The notes under the pieces were generated by a model. That model ran no database searches, was not told where the DNA came from, and saw nothing but the letters and a program-made list of their open reading frames with translations. Below, piece after piece: positions 56,409 through 64,000 of a stretch of 64,000 nucleotides of DNA. A program made the position numbers and the translations under genes. Numbering within the stretch: position 1 is the first letter of the stretch; each line of letters starts with the position of its first letter. Source of the stretch: Entomortierella parvispora (lineage: Eukaryota; Mortierellomycota; Mortierellomycetes; Mortierellales; Mortierellaceae); assembly GCA_963573315.1 (NCBI GenBank), contig OY752141.1, forward strand, positions 992,001 to 1,056,000. The letters are read 5' to 3'.

Positions 56409-57042
56409 ATGGGAGGTCGTAGTCCGATTACATGCCATGTGCTCGATTCTTCATGCGGAAAACCGGGTCGCAATGTCCCCGTTAAGCTCGAGATGCTAAA
56501 CCCAACCGCCAACAACTCTTGGGCCTCAGTAGCTTATGGGTAAAGATGAGATCGTCCGTTTGATTCATATACGGACGCTCTAAAGACAATCCAGTGGACG
56601 ACTTTTAGAAGGTCCAAGGACATGGCAGAGAGTTTTGACTGAACAATTGCTCTCTGTCTCTCCTCTATCCATCTCTCTCTTCCTTCTCCGCCTCTCTCTC
56701 TCTTTCTTCTTTTGACAATGAATATGTACAGGTTGACAGACTCGGATGGTCGTGTGGGTGGCCTCTTGGATCCGTCACACCAGCTTGTCGCCGGCATCTA
56801 CCGGATGACCTTCCAGACCGCCGAGTACTGGGCTGCGACCGGCGTCACTGGCTACTTTTATCCCTACGTCCAGGTAAAAGGAAACATTAAGAAATCGAAA
56901 TCATCCGACGTGCTCTCACTTCACTAAGCGTGTCTGTCTCCAATAGATCATCTTTGAGGTCGCTGCTGGTGCCGAGAAGCAACACTACCATATCCCTTTG
57001 CTTCTGAGCCCTTACTCATACACCACCTACCGCGGATCATAG
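56409..57042 (+). CDS. 5-hydroxyisourate hydrolase (transthyretin-like)
   Basis: Three exons, 56409..56539, 56732..56873 and 56947..57042, ~122 residues. Enzyme of purine breakdown after urate oxidase: hydrolyses 5-hydroxyisourate toward allantoin. Diagnostic features: N-terminal ITCHVLDSSCGKPGRNVPVK with the active-site His (~10), TDSDGRVGGLL with the Arg (~51), and the C-terminal YRGS tetrapeptide that separates this enzyme from transthyretin. The body (AGIYRMTFQTAEYWAATG, HYHIPLLLSPYSYTTYRGS) is complete. No peroxisomal targeting signal beyond the C-terminal YRGS is seen. It is tightly packed with the converging ethanolamine kinase. Confidence 0.95.
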
Positions 57043-57202
57043 AATGTCGACGTTCTTATGCAAGAAATAAAAAGGCTAGCTTATAACAGTTTGTTTATTA
57101 TGCCAGGTATATGATAAGAGTAGGGTGATAAGAGTAGGGGGGGGAAGATGTCAAGATAGGACAAGGGAGAATATGAGAGAAGCAAAGAATTAACTCCATC
57201 CT

Positions 57203-58850
57203 TTACAAGGCAAAGAACTCGTCCCTGCGCTTGAAGTACTCGTTGAACCGGAGGACTGCGTAGGGCATGTAATCGAAGTCAATGTCTGAAAGCTGTGCTT
57301 GGACCAAGGCCCAAACTCCCCAGTAGAAATGAGAAGCCAATGCAAACTTATTAACCTCTCTGTAAAGCTGCTGTACGTCCTTATCTGTGACCACAGCCCT
57401 GGTCTCCTCCTCGCTATGGCTTGCCGCGGTTTCCAGGTATGTCCTCAACCACTTCAGCTGAACTGGCCGGGAAGGATAGTTTTCATACTCGCATTCGAAC
57501 CCGCACATCTCATTGAAGTGATTGGCGATATCAAACGCACGGAAAGAGTATGATCCGTACTCATAGTCGATGAAGAAGGCATCGTCCTTGACCTCGTCAT
57601 AAATCAGGTTTCCGTAGAGCAGGTCGTTATGACAAAAGACTACGGGCGAGTCCAGCCTCAAGAGATGGTCCTCCAACATGGCCAATTCAGAATAGATCTG
57701 CTTCATGTCAAAGTTCTCTGCAAAGATCTCCTGTACATCCGGCTTGGTGTAAGCCTCGGGGACCTCATGGATCCACTTGTGGATCGTCTTGAACAGCTTG
57801 GAGCTGCGCTCTCCTGGGATTGTAACGGTGCTGTGCCAAATAGCGACCTTCTTGGCCACAAGCTCCATCATGTGGTGATCTCGCATGTCGGCGACCTTGA
57901 AGACCTTTCCGGGGATGCAGCCGTAGGCCAATCCATTCCTGAACTTGCCAAACAGAGGTGGGCACAGACCGAGCTCTGACAAAATGACCATGTTCTGTGA
58001 AAATGCAGTGACGAGGGTACGATTAGCCATCTGCTGACATAATGAAAGAAGAGTAATCCTCTGTTCATCAAGATGGTCGACAAAACAGCCTTGCCACCAA
58101 AAGTCAAGCAAGGATCACATGGTCCCCCAACAGCAAACAGAAAAAAAATGATTTCTGAGCACCAAAACAAGCGAAGACACCACACGACCAGTGCAGTCAG
58201 GGACAAAAGTTCAAAATAATAAACACAACATTCCCCTGCCCTGACACATTGATCCACTTTACTGCAAGCAAGCACCCCCTCTCATCTTGCACTGCAACGT
58301 TCTTCCTGCAACAAGGCCGACGCCCTTGCCTGTTTTCTTTGCTTATTATGGTTGCCATGTCCAGTCTTCTTTGCTTTGTCCGCCAACGCAAAAAAAAAAA
58401 CTGTCCTGCAACGCCCTACTCCTTTGCTGTGTTTTCTTCCCGAATCCTTTCTTACCATGATCTCCTGCTTGCGGTCAATGATCACCTCGCTCTTCTTGCC
58501 GTAGGCTCGAACAAGGACCTGAGTGCCTGTGGGGTTATGGGTGCAGCAGATCACTAAAGTCGGACAGAGAAAAAAAAGCCAAAGTATATGTTGAATAAAC
58601 ATGGTGTGCTCGAAACTCCACATCTCTTTTATCTTCGAGTAGAAAACATACGCTTGTTGGTGATACCATCCTTGAACTGAAGGAAAGAGATATCTTCAGT
58701 CTTCCAATCAGGGAAGAGGGCGGTCATGACGGTGGCAGCGCCGTTGAAGAGGTCGTCGTGATGGACGGTGAGGTCCAGGGTGGGCACTGCCTTGTGAATG
58801 TACTCATCCATCTGGGCCTCGGTTGGCTTTGCGATGTGGGTGGCCAGCAT
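57203..58850 (-). CDS. EKI1: Ethanolamine kinase
   Basis: Three exons on the minus strand: 58652..58850, 58456..58553 and 57203..57994, ~362 residues. Catalyses the first step of the CDP-ethanolamine branch (ethanolamine + ATP to phosphoethanolamine) for phosphatidylethanolamine synthesis. Motifs: DGITNKLICCTHNPTGTQ, then VLVRAYGKKSEVIIDRKQEI, the ethanolamine-kinase-like LSELGLCPPLFGKFRNGLAY, Brenner motif VFCHNDLLYGN (~216) and FIDYEYGSYSFRAFDIANHF (~238). The match is closer to ethanolamine kinase than to choline kinase, judged from the GLCPPLFGKF and IPGKVF segments; dual specificity cannot be excluded. The second intron (57995..58455) is 461 bp. Confidence 0.93.
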
Positions 58851-60657
58851 TTGAGTATGGATGTAGAAAGGGTTTGTGGTCTTGGATGGATGAGGGAAAG
58901 AATGTGGGGAAGAGAGAAGAGCAACAATGAATGACAAAAGAAAAAAGATGAAAAAGGCAGAATCCGCTTTATTGCTCCTGCTGCTGTGGTTGCAAGACGG
59001 TTGGGCGGGTTTTGCCTGGAAATACTGTAATGAGCCTCTATTTCCAAGCAACGTACACGTCGTCTTTGTACGTAGAACAGACCCTCTCAGCCGCATTCTT
59101 TTCATCATCACAGCATTCAAGGAAGAATTTCATTCATCATCCTCGATTCAAAAGCAACAACCATCGATAACCTTTGCATTGTTTTTCTTTTGCTTCTTTT
59201 GCTTTTTTTTTATTGTGCTTCTGTCTGGTCTACTTTCATTCTTGCTCATATGCTTACTTGATCTACACCTGCTGCAATGAAAAGAAAAAACATGACCAGG
59301 TCAGTTCTCAGATCATAAGCTTCTCTTTTCTCATTCGAGGACATAGGGAGCGAGAACGACTCGAGCGCAAAGCGGTGGCAATTGGGATCAGATAGTTTAG
59401 AAAAAATTGGTTGTCTTCCTGTAGCGGGGTCTTACTTCCACCTCATAAACACGGACCAAACAAAATTCATCATATTGCTGCTTTAACTCGAATCGCTACT
59501 CGCGAAAGAAAAGGAAAGGGAAGGGAAGAGGGGATTGAAGGGTAGATAAAAAGTCAATTGACTTACCAGTGATACTTGGATTCGAGGAACGCCGTGGGTT
59601 ATGCAAATAAAGGGAAGGGAAGAGTGAGAAGAAGAAAGAAAAAATGAAAAGCGCGCTCTGCTGTTTTCTTTTGTCCTTCGGACTCACAAGCCACATTAAG
59701 TGTTGCGTGCAAAAAAAAAAAAATTGCAACTCCGAGAACTGTGACAGACACCGAAGTCGGTGGGGGGCGCGAATCCTCGCATCCAAGGGGTCTCAATTGC
59801 TATATGCAGCATGGTTACCCACAGAAGTAAGGGAGCCGTCTGGCTGACGACAGAGACATGGAGAAGTGGACAACATCACATCTCGACAATCCCAATACAT
59901 GTTTGTGTCGTAGGAGGATATGAATGGCTGTCGTGTCCGAAGACGAGAGTGAAGTCCACTGGGACGATCTTGAACTTAATCTAAACGATGATGAGTATGA
60001 CACAGAGATGGTCCCAGTCACGGATAGGCGCACAATGCAATTAAGAAGAGGAGAACGCAAATGATAGTTCCGAGAGCCATTGTAAAACTCATAAAAAATC
60101 ATTGAAAGAGAAAGTGTCATCTTGTGGACTCTTTGGTCAAATGGGTTAGAACATGCGAGTTTTACTTGGATTCATAGGTAACCCATTTTTGACAAGTTCA
60201 GTATACAATGGAAGAAATGAAGCAGAAGGAATACAACAGCAATTGAATCACAGCATAGAGATGAAGATGAAGTTTCATCCTTCCAAAGGGTTGATCTTTT
60301 GGGCCCTTCAGGAGCCTATAGCATCCGCACAAAAGATCACGTCCTTCAGACGCGTGGTAGCACACAAAAATAGTGCGCTGTTAAGGAGGATATAGAACGC
60401 GTTCTTCTTCTTCACGTTCCTTTGTGACGATACTTCATCCCCCCCCCCCTTTTTTTTTTTGGATTCTCGAGGAAATGTGTGTTCCAAACGCAACCAACAA
60501 AAGTTCATGACAGCCCAATGTGCTAGCTCAAGAAGGTGTCTTTTCCCCTCCTTCGCAAAATACAAACGCTGCCCCTCATCTTTTCATCGATTGCAACAGA
60601 GACCATCGCCAAAGCACCGCCTCAAAGAACAAGAGAGACATAAAAAGGGGAAAAAAA
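58851..60657. other. Intergenic region between divergent EKI1 and secreted acidic gene
   Basis: About 1.8 kb between divergent starts. It contains T-rich and A-rich homopolymers (59,715; 60,440-60,460). One short, compositionally protein-like frame lies at 59,924-60,064 (listed separately). No tRNA or repeat element recognised. Confidence 0.45.
59924..60064 (+). CDS. Possible small ORF (46 aa), acidic then basic
   Basis: ATG-to-TGA frame reading MAVVSEDESEVHWDDLELNL, then NDDEYDTEMVPVTDRRTM and QLRRGERK. Clustered Asp/Glu followed by Arg gives a non-random composition. There is no recognised family, and it could equally be a remnant exon of a lost gene. No clear promoter or splice partner. 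Confidence 0.25.
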   Translation: MAVVSEDESEVHWDDLELNLNDDEYDTEMVPVTDRRTMQLRRGERK

Positions 60658-62238
60658 ATGAAAGCAACTCAGACTTTCAACACCCTAGGCAAGGTCGTCG
60701 CCCTCGTCACTGCCTCATCTTCTTGGATGAGCCTTGCTGTCCAAGGATTCGAATTCAAGGTCGCTGATGAGCTCAAGATCGGAACCGAAACCACGATCGA
60801 GTGGATCGGAGAATCCTCTCTTGGTCGAGTCGAACAATCAGTGGTCCTCTTCAAGGATAACGAACCCATTGTGACTCTCTGTCAAGGACTCATTACTGGT
60901 TCAGGGGAATGTTCCTTTACCCTTTCTGAAAAGGATGTCAGGACGGAGGATCGAGGAAACTATGGTTATTATCTGGGCTTTCAAGGATCCGATGGATTGG
61001 TCTTGGATATTTCTAAAGACTTCACCATCAAGGCAGACAAGATTGAGTCCGAACATAGCCACGGCAATGATGATGAGGACGATGAAGAGGAAGATGAGGA
61101 GGAAGATGATGAGGAAGGCGATGAAGATGATGAAGAAGAGGAAAAGGAAGTGAAAAAGTCAAGTAAATACAGGAAGCACCTGAATGAGGATGAAAACGAC
61201 GAAGAAGCAGAAGAAGAGGAAAAAGAAAAGGAAGTGAAAAAGTCGAGCAAACACAGAAACCATCAGGATGATCATGAAGATGATGAAGAGGCGGGAGAAG
61301 AGGAAGCGGAAGACAAGAGACGCGAACATGAACAGGAAAAAGAAGAGCGACAAAAGAAGAAAGAAAAACAACAAAAGAAGGAAAAGGATGAACGAAAAAA
61401 ACAGAAGCAACAGAAGCAACAGAAGCAGAAGCAGAAGGAGAAGCAGCAACAGCGAAAGAACAGAAAGGCACTCAAGGATCATTCACAGGACGAGCTGAAC
61501 GAAGTTTTGGGCGAGGATATAGACCTGGATGCCATCTTGGAGGAGCAGATTATCTTTCCGAATCGCAACCATCATCACCATCAGTCGTCTGCTCCGCCTC
61601 CCCAAGGTACCGCAACCCCTTCTGGTAATACTCCCTTCCCGGGGGCCGCGGTTGTTTCTGTTCAGCAAGCAGCACCATCTCCTCTTGACCGTACCATCCC
61701 AGTTGATTCTGCCGATGCAGCGGCTGTCGCAGCTATGGCTCCCAATGTTGCTAACACTCCTCCCGCGATCAACTTCGTGCCCACAGACCCATCTGCAGCG
61801 AATTCCTTGGGTGATGCTGTGGATTCAATCGACAAGCCAATTCTTCAGAAAGGTCCTGAACCAAAGAAGGCAGCTATTGATGCAACGAAGTCCGAAGGCG
61901 ACAAGGAGATCATCAAGAATACAAAGGACGAAGCCAAGAAGGAGAAGAAGGAGTCAAAGGACATCAAAAATGGCAAGGACAACAACGAGCCCAAGGAAAT
62001 GAAGGGCGAGGGAAAAGACAGGAAGGACAGTAAAAGTACGAAAGACGAAGCTGGGGCATCTGAGGAGGCACCAAAGGAGAATGGCTGGTCCAGCATTATA
62101 CTCGGAGTCAAGTCGTTTGCTAACAGCATCGGCTCTGCCGTCTCGAACGGATTCTCCAAGATGAAAGCGGTCGTCACCGGTGATCCACACGCGAACGAAC
62201 AACATGACTTGACTCAAGAGCCACGCCCACTGCCGTAG
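60658..62238 (+). CDS. Secreted acidic/lysine-rich low-complexity protein
   Basis: Intronless, 526 residues. N-terminal signal peptide (MKATQTFNTLGKVVALVTAS, then SSWMSLAVQG). Residues ~22-115 look like a beta-sandwich (EFKVADELKIGTETTIEWIG, QSVVLFKDNEPIVTLCQGL, GECSFTLSEKDVRTEDRGNY), reminiscent of the Ig-like N-terminal domain of fungal Kre9/Knh1 cell-wall proteins, with two Cys that could pair. The match is by pattern only. Next come a long Asp/Glu run, two near-repeats of KEVKKSSK[Y/H]R, a Lys/Gln/Glu-rich coiled-coil-like tract, a Pro/Ala segment, and a Lys/Glu-rich tail ending in NGWSSIILGVKSFANSIGSA, a possible amphipathic helix. No GPI signal. Function unknown; cell wall or extracellular role likely. 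Confidence 0.8.
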   Translation: MKATQTFNTLGKVVALVTASSSWMSLAVQGFEFKVADELKIGTETTIEWIGESSLGRVEQSVVLFKDNEPIVTLCQGLITGSGECSFTLSEKDVRTEDRGNYGYYLGFQGSDGLVLDISKDFTIKADKIESEHSHGNDDEDDEEEDEEEDDEEGDEDDEEEEKEVKKSSKYRKHLNEDENDEEAEEEEKEKEVKKSSKHRNHQDDHEDDEEAGEEEAEDKRREHEQEKEERQKKKEKQQKKEKDERKKQKQQKQQKQKQKEKQQQRKNRKALKDHSQDELNEVLGEDIDLDAILEEQIIFPNRNHHHHQSSAPPPQGTATPSGNTPFPGAAVVSVQQAAPSPLDRTIPVDSADAAAVAAMAPNVANTPPAINFVPTDPSAANSLGDAVDSIDKPILQKGPEPKKAAIDATKSEGDKEIIKNTKDEAKKEKKESKDIKNGKDNNEPKEMKGEGKDRKDSKSTKDEAGASEEAPKENGWSSIILGVKSFANSIGSAVSNGFSKMKAVVTGDPHANEQHDLTQEPRPLP

Positions 62239-62462
62239 TAGGAAGGGCAAATGAGTGGCAAAGGATTCTCAAAATGAACTAGTCAGCACTTACTTCTACA
62301 GTCTCTTTTCCGAGAAAACACTCTCTGCTCAGCTACCGTATGAAAGTGATCATAAACAACGGATCTTTTTTTTTATTTCATTCTCCAATCTCTGTTAGTG
62401 TCGTTATGATGACCTGTTTGTTCTCTCGAAGAAACGTGTTCACTTTTTTCTTTTCTTTTTTT

Positions 62463-64000
62463 TTACTTGACTTTGTGGGAGAACAACTTGACCAAGTACT
62501 TGACCAAATGCTCGTTCACCTCTGTGGCGTTCTCGGTCAACGATCGATGGCCACCTGTTGCAATATGTTGGATCTCGAGATCCATGAACATGTCCTTGTC
62601 CTTTTCGTTAAAAGACTCGCACCAAGACAATGTCAACACAGGGTCATCTTTGATCATCAGCAACATGGACGGGACGGTGTACTTTTGACCAACGAGCGCT
62701 GAGAACCAAATGGGCAACATGTTAGCTTGGTGGAGATTTCGAGTGCAAAGGAGTTGACGAGATGGAAAAGGAGAGCATCCACTTACGAAGCTCATCTTCA
62801 TGGTTCAAGCAGCGTGATCGATAATAGTTGTATCCACCATGGAAGGAAGTTTGAGCAAAAGAGGAGATATAGTACTCTCGCTCTGCATCAGAGGTACCGT
62901 GGTTCGCGTCTGGAAACATGGACTCAAAGGTCACCTCAGCAAGTGTACGAGTCTACGAAACGAAAGGATATTTGTGTTCATCATTGGCACAACTGTAAGA
63001 TTTATACAAGACAACTCTAACTTACATTTCCTTCGAACCAATACTCAGGGGCAGCCGATTCGAATAGAGCAACATAAAACATGTTAGGATTAATCGCCAT
63101 GAGGGACTCGGTGCTGAGGAACGCTTTTTCCGGGAACATATATGGGTTTCCAACACTGCTCAACCAAAGAACTGGTTAGTATTTCATTTCATCAGAGCAG
63201 ACTTCAAAAAATATTTCCATACCTGATGACAGAATGGCAGCGTTCAGGAAACCAATGCCCCGTGGTCCATGCGAGCGCCGCGCCCCTAATTCAAAAAAAA
63301 ATCAAGCCTTATGGTCAGTTGTGAACTGCAGGGACAGAGGGCACACCTTAAACTTTCACGTCTCTTACCAGTCATGACCGATAAAGACCGCCTTCGAAAC
63401 ATGCAAATGATCCAACAACGCCACGAAATCTGAGGCTATACGCTTGACTCTGTAAGGATGAACATCTGTGCCGATGCATCGCGGTTGCACCTATAATGAG
63501 AAGGAGCAGCTACATTTAAAAAAAGCAAACTCGTACAATAAACAAACAAACCATTTCGTCCTTGGATGCTTACGGTCTCTCCGTATCCCAAACAATCAAC
63601 AGCAATGACACGGTAGCCTTTCTCGAGCAAGAACGGAATCTGCTTTCGCCAGCCAAACCAAGTATCTGGAAAGCCGTGTATAAGGACCAAAGTCTCGTTC
63701 TTGGGATTACCCTCGTCGATGTAGTGATAACGGCGCCCATTGAGCAACACGTACTGATGATTCAAACTGGAGTTGCCCAATGGACCAGAAATTAGGAAGA
63801 GGTTGGTTTTTTTACAGCAATTGACAAATTGATAATAGGAGGAAAAAAACAAGGATCCTCTTCACGTATGTACCTGTTGACAAACTGGTGAACCTCAGTC
63901 ATATCGGGTCTGGGTCTGGGATTGGCCTCGAGATGGGCTTTAATAGCAAGCAAGCCATTGAAGAACAGATCGGTTGGTGTTGTCTGTGCGGTTGCCGCAG
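62463..64000 (-). CDS. Epoxide-hydrolase-like alpha/beta hydrolase (5' end outside window)
   Basis: Exons within the window (minus strand): 63874..64000 (partial), 63574..63766, 63369..63490, 63223..63285, 63026..63155, 62787..62952 and 62463..62698; all phases join. The sequence follows soluble epoxide hydrolases: YVLLNGRRYHYIDEG, oxyanion HGFPDTWFGWRKQIPFLLEK, VIAVDCLGYGET, nucleophile elbow FIGHDWGAALAW (Asp), cap-region NPYMFPEKAF, then late strands PSMLLMIKDDPVL (candidate acid) and IQHIATGGHRSLTENATEVN (catalytic His). Substrate unknown; fungal relatives act on epoxides or related esters. The visible N-terminal part (AATAQTTPTDLFFNGLLAIK) precedes the hydrolase core. Confidence 0.9.

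Noticed and set aside
1-64000. tRNA, 5S rRNA or other structured RNA genes
   Set aside because: I scanned intergenic stretches by eye for tRNA B-box (GGTTCRANNCC) and cloverleaf signals and found none I could support. A covariance-model scan would be needed to be certain.

Overview
The window is a gene-dense fungal nuclear segment, best explained as an early-diverging fungus and most likely a Mortierellaceae relative (Mortierella/Linnemannia/Podila type). The evidence is many short GT-AG introns (about 75-200 nt), compact spacing, complex I assembly and BLOC-1 genes, and a large STAND protein with the N-terminal helical region, NACHT, pentapeptide and WD40 order that I associate with Mortierella. 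The taxonomic call is inference from gene content; no marker gene was compared.

Layout. 1-2.9 kb: C-terminal third of GCN1 (+). 3.1-3.6 kb: a divergent cofilin paralogue (-). 4.0-20.7 kb: three oligopeptide-transporter (OPT) genes, all on the minus strand. The middle one is shortened and has lost family signatures. A 5.8 kb NACHT-WD40 STAND gene sits on the plus strand between the second and third. 21.7-33.5 kb: FAM72-domain protein, BLOC1S1, a small helical protein, an 8-exon SET-domain methyltransferase, GNA1 with an unusual tail, and an RSPRY1-like SPRY/RING ubiquitin ligase.

33,881-38,766: an apparently intact 4,886 bp transposable element, and the most interesting object here. It has 333 bp terminal inverted repeats that I could align without a gap or mismatch, a 9 bp target-site duplication, and two convergent genes: a DUF6589-type protein (candidate transposase) and a RecQ-family helicase. 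Both genes start with the same ATG at the inner edge of each inverted repeat, so the repeats act as twin promoters and supply the first two codons of both proteins.

39-64 kb: ANKRD40-like ankyrin protein, HERPUD-like ER protein, NDUFAF3-like complex I assembly factor, a C2H2 transcription factor, a probable decayed coding stretch, the canonical cofilin, an AIG1-type GTPase with a very long disordered N-terminus, the Fe-S co-chaperone HSCB/Jac1, ribosomal protein eS8, 5-hydroxyisourate hydrolase, ethanolamine kinase, a secreted acidic low-complexity protein, and an epoxide-hydrolase-like alpha/beta hydrolase cut by the right edge.

The genes form no operon or single pathway. Most are housekeeping. 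The accessory parts are the OPT cluster, the NLR-like STAND gene and the transposon. Exon coordinates were derived by hand from splice motifs, reading phase and homology, and may be off by a base or so.
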